DNA of 5,782 nucleotides from assembly GCA_019090185.1 (NCBI GenBank), contig JAHRWJ010000169.1, positions 1 to 5,782 of the forward strand. The letters run 5' to 3'. Under the pieces are notes generated by a model that made no database searches, was not told the DNA's origin, and saw only the letters and a list, made by a program, of their open reading frames with translations. The stretch is from Immundisolibacteraceae bacterium. Its GTDB lineage: Bacteria; Pseudomonadota; Gammaproteobacteria; Immundisolibacterales; Immundisolibacteraceae. Numbering within the stretch: position 1 is the stretch's first letter; each line of letters opens with the position of its first letter. Shown piece by piece: positions 1 to 5,782 of the stretch. Both the position numbers and the translations under genes were made by a program.

Positions 1-1382
1 GATTAAAAGTTTATAAGCCTAAGCATATTGAACAGATGGTTCGGGAAACCGGGGCTGAAGAGGTGTTGTTGGCGATCCCTTCTGTGAGCCGTTCTAGACG
101 GCAAAAAATCCTGCAGCAGTTAGAACATTTTTCATTACGTATTCGGTCAATACCGGATATTCAGGAGTTGACCACCGGTAGGGCTGAAGTCGGTGATCTT
201 CGTGAAATTGATGTCGCTGATCTGCTGGGTCGCAATGTGGTCGATCCTGATCAGCAGCTGATGGCGCGCTGTATTGTCAACAAGGTGGTGATGGTGACCG
301 GGGCGGGTGGTTCCATCGGTGCTGAGTTATGTCGTCAAATTTTATTGAATAATCCTTCAGTACTGGTCCTGTTTGAGCAGAGCGAACTTGCACTGCATAA
401 CATTCAGGTAGAGCTGTCTGGACGACTAGCCGACATAGAAGTTATTCCCATCCTCGGTTCAATTCGAGACTGTCATCGATTAGAAGAGGTGATGGGGCAG
501 TGGCAGGTAGAAACGCTTTATCATGCGGCTGCCTATAAACATGTTCCGATAGTTGAGCATAACTTAAGCGAGGGATTACTTAACAATGTGCTTGGAACCT
601 TAAATACAGCTCAGGCAGCGATCAAGTGCGGGGTGACAAATTTCGTGCTGGTTTCGACTGACAAGGCGGTACGGCCTACCAACGTTATGGGTGGTACCAA
701 AAGATTGGCGGAGATGACTTTACAGGCGTTAAGCAAACAACCTGCGCCTCGGCTACTCGGTGACGCTGAAGGATTGAACCGAGTTAATGCGACTCGCTTT
801 ATTATGGTTCGTTTCGGCAATGTGCTCGGGTCATCGGGATCGGTCATCCCACGCTTCCAGGCGCAAATTAATAGGGGTGGCCCGGTGACGGTGACACACC
901 CGCAGGTGACTCGCTATTTTATGACCATTCCTGAGGCCGCGCAGCTGGTTATTCAGGCTGGTGCTATGGGCGTGGGCGGGGAGCTGTTTTTGCTGGAGAT
1001 GGGCGATTCTGTGAGCATATATGAGCTTGCTCGAAAAATGATTCACCTCAGTGGGTTAACCGTTCGAGAGGATAATCACGACGATGGTGACATCGCTATT
1101 GAGTTCGTCGGTTTACGTCCGGGTGAAAAATTATATGAAGAGCTTTTGATCGGTGATCAGGTGGTTAAAACCGAGCACCCGATGATTTTCGGCGCGAATG
1201 AAGAGTTTTTAGAATGGGAGGCATTAAAAATTGCCTTAGATCAGCTGATTGCCGCTGCCAGGCGAGATGATTGCGAGCAGATCAGAGTGTTGTTACGCCA
1301 ACTGGTTAGTGGTTATCAGCCTCAGGGTGAGATCGTTGACCTACTTTACCAACGCCGGTCGCAAGCTGAGCTGATTCAATGA
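1..1382 (+). CDS. Nucleotide-sugar 4,6-dehydratase, WbpM/FlaA1/CapD family (5' end missing)
   Basis: Enzymes of this family are NAD(P)-dependent extended short-chain dehydrogenases that turn UDP-GlcNAc or a related nucleotide sugar into a 4-keto-6-deoxy intermediate for O-antigen, capsule or glycan synthesis. The frame is open from base 3 and already matches the family before the first in-window ATG (base 36), so the gene starts outside the window. Long members carry N-terminal membrane helices and a first nucleotide-binding domain; only the end of that part is here (EEVLLAIPS, SRSRR). Counting from the ATG at 36, the Rossmann loop TGAGGSIG is at 88-95, AAAYKHVP at 164-171, STDK at 207-210, RFGNVLGSSGSV at 259-270 and GLRPGEKLYEELL at 359-371. 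The usual YxxxK catalytic Tyr is Met (M218, K222), as in the WbpM/FlaA1-type dehydratases. The stop is 51 bases from the convergent csiV stop. The exact substrate cannot be told. The gene probably belongs to a polysaccharide cluster to the left (inference). Confidence 0.93.
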   Translation, partial: LKVYKPKHIEQMVRETGAEEVLLAIPSVSRSRRQKILQQLEHFSLRIRSIPDIQELTTGRAEVGDLREIDVADLLGRNVVDPDQQLMARCIVNKVVMVTGAGGSIGAELCRQILLNNPSVLVLFEQSELALHNIQVELSGRLADIEVIPILGSIRDCHRLEEVMGQWQVETLYHAAAYKHVPIVEHNLSEGLLNNVLGTLNTAQAAIKCGVTNFVLVSTDKAVRPTNVMGGTKRLAEMTLQALSKQPAPRLLGDAEGLNRVNATRFIMVRFGNVLGSSGSVIPRFQAQINRGGPVTVTHPQVTRYFMTIPEAAQLVIQAGAMGVGGELFLLEMGDSVSIYELARKMIHLSGLTVREDNHDDGDIAIEFVGLRPGEKLYEELLIGDQVVKTEHPMIFGANEEFLEWEALKIALDQLIAAARRDDCEQIRVLLRQLVSGYQPQGEIVDLLYQRRSQAELIQ

Positions 1383-1433
1383 TCAGGTGCCATGGCTTAA
1401 CCTGCAGTTCTCTAATGCTTTAATTGGTTTTGA

Positions 1434-2405
1434 CTATCCAGGTAGGGCGGTTTTTGGCTCAAGCGATAGTTCATGAACTCTGACCTGGATGACGATGCCA
1501 AAAGATGGCGTGTCAAAGTAGATTAATTCCCCATAACTTAAACCCCTTACTTCCTTGCTACATATTTGCTGAGAGGGATGGTCGCCTTTAATTAAGGTTG
1601 GCTCCTTGGGCTGAAACAGCTGGTGGGTCAGGAATTTGGGGGCTAAGGTTTGGCATAAACTTGTTTCTAACCGTGGGTAACGAGTTTGGTAAAAACTAAC
1701 AGTGCCTTCTAGTTCGAATTCAGGAAAACTGAAATTGTCGGTTCCAAGCGAGACAGAGCCAAGATAGTAGCCGCGGTAATTACCTTTGAGCCACTGTTGT
1801 CCAGGTTGGTTGGGGGTTAACGGATTGCCGCCTTCGAGTAAGATGGGTACTGCACTGTTTGCTGGTCGTATCTGCTGTATCCAGCCGGTATGAAGCAGTA
1901 TGTTTTTAGTTAAACGTTTCTTGAGCAACGATTTGGTAACGGCTGTGAGCTGAAGCTGCTGCTTGGTTAGCAGCGTAAATTCAGCGGGGGTTTGATGGCT
2001 CTCAACAGGCGTGCTGTCGTTGTCGGCGGTAGGTTTCTCTATGAGCGGCTTTAGCGCTGTTTTTAAACCAGTGTCCTGGTGTGGGTTAGCGGTTTCGGCT
2101 GCGACTATTGTCGCCGTTTCGTCCGTTTCTAATGCATCCTTTTTCCTGTTTTCTCCACTTTCAGGTAATCCCTTGAGGGTGGTTAAATCTAATAATGGCG
2201 GTTCAGCAGAGAACAGTCGTTTTAGCCTGGGGAGCGGCCGGGAGGCTTCTGCTGCAGGCCAATATTCGTCAAAAGCAGCGGATAGATTGGGCTGTTTGAA
2301 GGCGATAATTTCGATTTCATAAAACTCTGGCGTTTCTGTATGGCCCAAGTGGCTAAATAGTAAGCCGATTAATAACCAGGCGACATGTGGGGTTTTTATA
2401 CTCAT
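1434..2405 (-). CDS. csiV: CsiV family peptidoglycan-binding protein
   Basis: CsiV is an envelope protein, first described in Vibrio cholerae, that binds peptidoglycan and supports wall synthesis by PBP1A. The 323-residue product starts with a likely Sec signal: Lys at 4, a hydrophobic core at about 8-20 and probable cleavage near 23-25. There is no lipobox Cys, so a soluble periplasmic protein is expected. Conserved family blocks are the N-terminal strand YEIEIIAF (29-36) followed by EYWP (47-50), the LLHTGWIQQ block (170-178), the GTVSFYQTRYPRLETSL region (234-250) and the C-terminal GELIYFDTPSFGIVIQV block (292-308). Residues about 82-145 form a hydrophilic linker rich in Thr, Glu, Asp and Ala with no recognisable domain. 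The ATG at 2405 is the only plausible start: no other start codon lies just upstream in frame and the signal peptide begins there. No clear Shine-Dalgarno precedes it. The gene has the same orientation as mfd, its usual neighbour, but def lies between them on the other strand. Family assignment is from recalled motif patterns, not a search. Confidence 0.88.
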   Translation of the reverse strand: MSIKTPHVAWLLIGLLFSHLGHTETPEFYEIEIIAFKQPNLSAAFDEYWPAAEASRPLPRLKRLFSAEPPLLDLTTLKGLPESGENRKKDALETDETATIVAAETANPHQDTGLKTALKPLIEKPTADNDSTPVESHQTPAEFTLLTKQQLQLTAVTKSLLKKRLTKNILLHTGWIQQIRPANSAVPILLEGGNPLTPNQPGQQWLKGNYRGYYLGSVSLGTDNFSFPEFELEGTVSFYQTRYPRLETSLCQTLAPKFLTHQLFQPKEPTLIKGDHPSQQICSKEVRGLSYGELIYFDTPSFGIVIQVRVHELSLEPKTALPG

Positions 2406-2414
2406 GTTGCTGAG

Positions 2415-2420
2415 TATAGT
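2415..2420 (+). promoter_or_regulatory. Candidate def -10 element
   Basis: TATAGT matches the -10 consensus at five of six positions. A start about 7 bases downstream (near 2427) would leave a leader of roughly 20 bases holding the GGAG site and the GTG start of def. No good -35 hexamer is present at 16-18 bases upstream, where the sequence is a T-rich run (2393-2397). The hexamer overlaps the candidate csiV -10 on the other strand by four bases (TATA, 2415-2418). Confidence 0.35.
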
Positions 2421-2433
2421 GGCTGGGTAAGCT

Positions 2434-2437
2434 GGAG
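2434..2437 (+). promoter_or_regulatory. Shine-Dalgarno site deciding the def start
   Basis: GGAG lies 10 bases before the GTG at 2448, a slightly long but workable spacing. It supports the GTG as the translation start over the in-frame ATG at 2385, which lies inside the csiV coding region, has only a weak AGG upstream, and would add 21 residues with no counterpart in the deformylase family. Confidence 0.55.
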
Positions 2438-2447
2438 TATCAACAAA

Positions 2448-2960
2448 GTGGCGATTAGAGAAATATTACGGATGGGTGACAGACGTTTGCAGCAGATAGC
2501 CCAGCCGGTGTCGGTAGTGCCTGCCGCGGCTATTGATGATTTGCTGATCGATATGTTCGATACCATGGCTGATGCCGACGGGGTTGGGTTGGCAGCACCG
2601 CAAATTGGTGAGTCGCTGCGAATTGTTATTTTTGGGTTTGACCAAAATAATCGATATCCGGATGAGCTAGCGGTACCCAAAACGGTGCTCATCAACCCCC
2701 GGATTGAGGTGATTGATGGTGCCGAAGAGCTCGATTGGGAAGGTTGTTTGAGTGTGCCGGGGATGCGCGGTCTGGTGCCACGTTCAAGAGCCATTCGATA
2801 TCAGGGTGTTGATCAGACGGGGGCAACCATCGATCGTATGGTAAGCGGATTTCATGCCAGAGTGGTCCTACACGAATGTGATCACCTGGACGGAGTGTTA
2901 TATCCACAAAGGATTCGTGATTTAAGAGATTTTGGCTTTGAGGAATTAATGGGCGATTAG
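2448..2960 (+). CDS. def: Peptide deformylase
   Basis: Peptide deformylase is a cytoplasmic metalloenzyme (usually Fe2+) that removes the N-formyl group from the first Met of new proteins at the ribosome exit. With the GTG start the product is 170 residues, normal for the family, and begins AIREILRMGD like many relatives. All three signature motifs are intact: GVGLAAPQIG (45-54), EGCLS (98-102) and HECDHLDG (142-149). These give metal ligands C100, H142 and H146 and catalytic E143, so an active enzyme is expected. The residue before the HExxH is Leu (141), where many deformylases have Gln. The C-terminal tail (RIRDLRDFGFEEL, 155-167) has the FGF pattern of relatives that end YP.R..D...FGF. 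The gene is not next to fmt, the partner of the main def in many bacteria, so it may be a second copy. It lies on the opposite strand between mfd and csiV, divergent from csiV (42-base gap) and convergent with mfd (69-base gap). Confidence 0.95.
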   Translation: MAIREILRMGDRRLQQIAQPVSVVPAAAIDDLLIDMFDTMADADGVGLAAPQIGESLRIVIFGFDQNNRYPDELAVPKTVLINPRIEVIDGAEELDWEGCLSVPGMRGLVPRSRAIRYQGVDQTGATIDRMVSGFHARVVLHECDHLDGVLYPQRIRDLRDFGFEELMGD

Positions 2961-3029
2961 TCGGCCCAGGCTGGTTTCGTCTCTAGCTTGATGGAAAACC
3001 CCTCGGGCAGATTCAGACAGCACGAATGG

Positions 3030-5782
3030 TTAGGCTGCCTCGGTCGCTTCAGACGGCGTTAATAGCTCTATTAACGCCATTGCCTTTTCATACCGTAACT
3101 CAAAGGTCTCTTCGTCCAGTGACTGTTCCAATTTGGTTGCTCCATCAAAACGATATTGTCTTGGACTGGTCTGAATCAGAGCAATCAGGGCGTCAACATC
3201 GATGTGAGGTGATTTACTAAAGCGGATCGTTAACCCCCCGCGGGCGCTGGCAATAGCCTCTATTCCCAACCGGGCGGCGTGCAATTTTAGCTCGGCAAGT
3301 CGAAAGCAATTCTTTGCCGGTTCTGGCAGAAGGCCAAAACGATCAATTAACTCGACTTGCAGTTCGTGCAGACTATTGGCGCTGTTACAGGCGGCAATAC
3401 GTTTATAGATAACCAGCCGGGCATGCACATCGTAGAGGTATGACTCCGGCAGCATCGCCGGCAGTTGTAGGTCGACGTCGACCGTAGAAAGTTTTATCGG
3501 TTCACTAATCAGACCCTGGTCTGCTTTTAAGTCAGAAACCGCTCGCTCTAATAGTTCGTGGTAGAGGGTCAGTCCGACCTCCTGTATACGGCCGCTCTGT
3601 TGTTCCCCCAAAAGCTCACCAGAGCCTCGAATTTCAAGGTCGTGGCTTGCCAGGCTAAAACCAATGCCCAGGTCCCCCAACGCCTCAATGGCCTCTAGTC
3701 TCAGCAGGGCGTCACCTTTCAATCGGGCTTTATCGGGAACCAGAATATAGGCGTAGGCCTGATGGTGTGAGCGACCAACCCGGCCTCGTAATTGGTGTAA
3801 CTGGGCCAGGCCGAGGTGATCGGCACGGTCGATAATAATGGTGTTGGCACTGGGTACGTCGATACCACTCTCGACAATGGTCGAACAGACCAGCAAGTTA
3901 AAACGCTGATGGGTAAAGTCCACCATGATGCGTTCGAGGTCGCGTTCTGGTAACTGTCCGTGGGCGACCCGAATGCTGGCATCGGGTAGAAGCTCAGCCA
4001 ATTCTCGGGCGGTTTTGTCGATGCTACTGACCCGGTTATGGATGAGGTAGACCTGGCCACCACGGCTAAACTCTCGCTGGCAAGCTTCTTTAATCAGCAG
4101 AGCATCCCAGGTCCGGACGAAGGTTTTTACCGCCATGCGCCGCTGCGGCGGGGTAGCAATGATCGATAGATCTCTGAGGCCAGAAATCGCCAGGCTTAGG
4201 GTGCGGGGAATGGGGGTAGCGGTCAGGTTTAAGATATCGACTTCTGCCCGAAGTGCTTTGAAGCGTTCCTTCTGGCGCACCCCAAAGCGGTGCTCCTCAT
4301 CGATTATCAGTAGACCTAAATCTTTAAACTGAATCGACTTTCCGAGCAGTTTTTGAGTGCCAATAACAATGTCGAGTTTACCGTTGAGCAGGTTAGCTTC
4401 TACCAATCGCTGCTCTTTAGGGGTTTGAAAACGAGACAGTCCGGCGATCTGGTAAGGGGTGTCGGCGAAACGGTCCTGAAAACTTTCGGTATGTTGCTGT
4501 ACTAATAAAGTGGTTGGTACCAACAGTGCAACCTGGCGTCCGGCCGCTGCGGCCACGTAGGCGGCTCTAACAGCAACTTCAGTTTTGCCAAAACCAACAT
4601 CACCACAGATAACTCGGTCCATCGGGTGTGGAGATCTCAGGTCGGCAATCACCTCATCGATGGCCTTGGCCTGATCAGGTGTCTCTTCATAAGGAAACTC
4701 GCTAGCAAACAGGCGGTAATCTGAGTCATCTAATGGGTAGGAATAACCAGACTGGGCGGCTCGCCGGGCATAAATCTCTAGTAATTCTGCAGCCGCATCT
4801 CGGGCTTTAGTTTCTGCTTTCTTGCGGGCTTTTCCCCACTGATTGTTACCGAGTTTGTGGAGTGGTGGGTTACCGCCGGCGGCGCCAGCGTAGCGGTGGA
4901 TTTGATCGAGGTTACCGACGGGTACATAGATACGAGAGCTGCCGGCATAATCCAGGCAGAGGAACTCGCCAGTGGTTTCCCCAAGCTGCATCACCTCAAG
5001 TCCCTGGTAACGGCCCACCCCATGGTCAACGTGGACTACCGGGTCACCGACCCGCAATTCGCTTAGATCGCGGACAATGGCATCAAGATCAGGGTCACGT
5101 TGCTGCCGATGGCGTTTGGCTATCAGTTGCTCACCATAGAGCATCGACTCGGTGATGATGGTGATGCCCAGGTCGGTATTATGTAACCCTTGGGTAAGGG
5201 GTGAAACCGTGATGGCCAGCCTCGAATCACTGGCCATGAATTGCGCTAAATCATCACAACTACTGGGGTTGAGGTGGCTGCCTCTTAAAGTGGCTATCAG
5301 CGCTTCTCGGCGGCCATTAGATTCAGCAACTAATAAAGTTCGGCTACTAGTAGAGCCAATGAACTTTTCTAGTTGCTCGACCGGTTGTGAGCTGTGAGCA
5401 TTTGCCCGTACGTCAGGTAACGGGGTGCCCTGATGTTTGCTGGCTAGTTTGAGTGCAGGCCATTTTTTGAATTCCGCAAACAGTTCATTGACCTGCTGGT
5501 AGAGTAAATTTGCGGGCAAAGGTGGCCGGTCGATATCCACCTTACGGTGTTCTCGACGTTCGTCGACCATCTTTCTGAACTCTTCCCCCTGTTCAAAACA
5601 GCTCTCTGAATAACTGATCAGCGTGTTGTCGGGAAGGTAATCAAACAAGGTTGCGGTGGTATTAAAAAACAGTGGCAAATAGAATTCGATTCCTGCCGGA
5701 ATTCGGCCCGCCTTCAATTCTCGATAGAGAAAGGTCTGGCTGGCATTGGCTTGCATATGCTGTTGATAGTTGCGATGAAAGC
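3030..5782 (-). CDS. mfd: Transcription-repair coupling factor Mfd (5' end missing)
   Basis: Mfd is an ATP-driven DNA translocase that binds RNA polymerase stalled at lesions, pushes it off and recruits UvrA for nucleotide excision repair. The frame stays open to the right edge, and comparison with E. coli Mfd (1148 residues) suggests that 200-odd N-terminal residues are missing, including most of the UvrB-like UvrA-binding part. Counting from the in-window ATG at 5756 (908 residues, an internal Met and not the real start): the end of the UvrB-like domain at about 18-30 (AGRIPAGIEFYLP), the CarD-like RNA-polymerase-interacting domain at about 233-290 (VGDPVVHVDHGVGRYQG), Walker A GDVGFGKTE (385-393), DEEH box (486-489), TATPIPRT (512-519), second RecA-like lobe with SGIDVPSANTIIIDRADHLG (630-649) and QLRGRVGRS (655-663), then the C-terminal regulatory domain at about 757-890 (VELIDRFGLLPEPA, 801-814). 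No frameshift or lost key residue is visible. The gene ends convergent with def. csiV lies downstream on the same strand beyond def. Confidence 0.98.
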   Translation of the reverse strand, partial: FHRNYQQHMQANASQTFLYRELKAGRIPAGIEFYLPLFFNTTATLFDYLPDNTLISYSESCFEQGEEFRKMVDERREHRKVDIDRPPLPANLLYQQVNELFAEFKKWPALKLASKHQGTPLPDVRANAHSSQPVEQLEKFIGSTSSRTLLVAESNGRREALIATLRGSHLNPSSCDDLAQFMASDSRLAITVSPLTQGLHNTDLGITIITESMLYGEQLIAKRHRQQRDPDLDAIVRDLSELRVGDPVVHVDHGVGRYQGLEVMQLGETTGEFLCLDYAGSSRIYVPVGNLDQIHRYAGAAGGNPPLHKLGNNQWGKARKKAETKARDAAAELLEIYARRAAQSGYSYPLDDSDYRLFASEFPYEETPDQAKAIDEVIADLRSPHPMDRVICGDVGFGKTEVAVRAAYVAAAAGRQVALLVPTTLLVQQHTESFQDRFADTPYQIAGLSRFQTPKEQRLVEANLLNGKLDIVIGTQKLLGKSIQFKDLGLLIIDEEHRFGVRQKERFKALRAEVDILNLTATPIPRTLSLAISGLRDLSIIATPPQRRMAVKTFVRTWDALLIKEACQREFSRGGQVYLIHNRVSSIDKTARELAELLPDASIRVAHGQLPERDLERIMVDFTHQRFNLLVCSTIVESGIDVPSANTIIIDRADHLGLAQLHQLRGRVGRSHHQAYAYILVPDKARLKGDALLRLEAIEALGDLGIGFSLASHDLEIRGSGELLGEQQSGRIQEVGLTLYHELLERAVSDLKADQGLISEPIKLSTVDVDLQLPAMLPESYLYDVHARLVIYKRIAACNSANSLHELQVELIDRFGLLPEPAKNCFRLAELKLHAARLGIEAIASARGGLTIRFSKSPHIDVDALIALIQTSPRQYRFDGATKLEQSLDEETFELRYEKAMALIELLTPSEATEAA
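3055..3078. repeat. Perfect inverted repeat in the 3' end of mfd
   Basis: The arms GGCGTTAATAG (3055-3065) and CTATTAACGCC (3068-3078) are exact reverse complements around a CT centre. As RNA this folds into a 10-bp stem with a 4-base loop on either strand. It lies inside mfd codons for the stretch ALIELLT (residues 894-900), beginning 22 bases from the stop codon. On the plus strand it is followed by ATTGCCTTTTCA, a poor U-tract, so it could act as a weak end for def transcripts. On the minus strand there is no U-run before the mfd stop. The structure is directly visible; any function is a guess. Confidence 0.9.

Larger units (their letters stand above)
2413..2443 (-). promoter_or_regulatory. 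Candidate csiV promoter
   Basis: Read on the minus strand, TTGATA (2443-2438, five of six match TTGACA) and TATACT (2418-2413, five of six match TATAAT) are separated by 19 bases. This spacer is longer than the optimal 17, so strength is uncertain. Only 7 bases lie between the -10 hexamer and the csiV ATG, placing the expected transcript start at or within about two bases of the start codon. This is a sequence-match prediction only. Confidence 0.4.

Noticed and set aside
1384..1404. Hairpin CAGGT...ACCTG between the dehydratase and csiV stops
   Set aside because: The stem is only 5 bp with an 11-base loop and is not followed directly by a U-run on either strand, so it is too weak to call a terminator.
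2011..2322. Plus-strand open frame of 103 codons antisense to csiV
   Set aside because: It lies wholly opposite the csiV linker region, the product is a Ser/Val-rich string without family motifs, and it has no convincing ribosome binding site.
2385..2447. ATG at 2385 as the def start
   Set aside because: It would overlap the csiV start, add 21 residues absent from the family, and lie upstream of the best -10 match. The GTG at 2448 has a GGAG site and gives a normal-length protein.
2961..3029. Search for a terminator between def and mfd
   Set aside because: Only very short complementary stretches are present (such as CCC-GA-GGG on the minus strand before TTTT), with a loop too small to form a real hairpin.
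3470..3483. Perfect 14-bp palindrome GGTCGACGTCGACC
   Set aside because: It is explained by the repeated GTC GAC codons of the VDVD stretch in mfd and has no hairpin loop or regulatory context.
4862..5155. Plus-strand open frame of 97 codons antisense to mfd
   Set aside because: It is a shadow of the strongly conserved mfd frame; the product is rich in Arg, Gly and His with no recognisable domain. The same holds for the other short frames across mfd.

Overview
The window holds four protein-coding genes, tightly packed with no gene-free stretch over 70 bases. It looks like chromosomal DNA of a gammaproteobacterium of moderate GC (about half, by eye). The main reason is that mfd and csiV lie next to each other, a linkage I recall from Pseudomonas-type genomes. 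CsiV itself is, to my knowledge, a gammaproteobacterial protein. The genus cannot be told from this sequence.

Layout from left to right: (1) the 3' part of a plus-strand nucleotide-sugar 4,6-dehydratase of the WbpM/FlaA1/CapD type, cut by the left edge; (2) csiV on the minus strand, encoding an exported peptidoglycan-binding protein, convergent with gene 1; (3) def on the plus strand, encoding a peptide deformylase, divergent from csiV with only 42 bases between the start codons; (4) most of mfd on the minus strand, encoding the transcription-repair coupling factor, convergent with def and cut by the right edge, so its first 200 or so codons are missing.

The dehydratase probably marks the end of a surface-polysaccharide (O-antigen or capsule) cluster lying to the left. 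The rest is a housekeeping block: repair of transcribed DNA (Mfd), N-terminal maturation of new proteins (Def) and cell-wall synthesis (CsiV). mfd and csiV point the same way, and def sits between them on the opposite strand. Any mfd-csiV read-through RNA would therefore be antisense to def. The csiV/def gap carries overlapping -10-like hexamers on the two strands. The csiV one lies so close to its ATG that the message may be leaderless. A perfect 11-bp inverted repeat lies inside the 3' end of mfd.

I found no mobile element, CRISPR array, RNA gene or recognisably new system. The findings concern gene arrangement and regulation and are modest.
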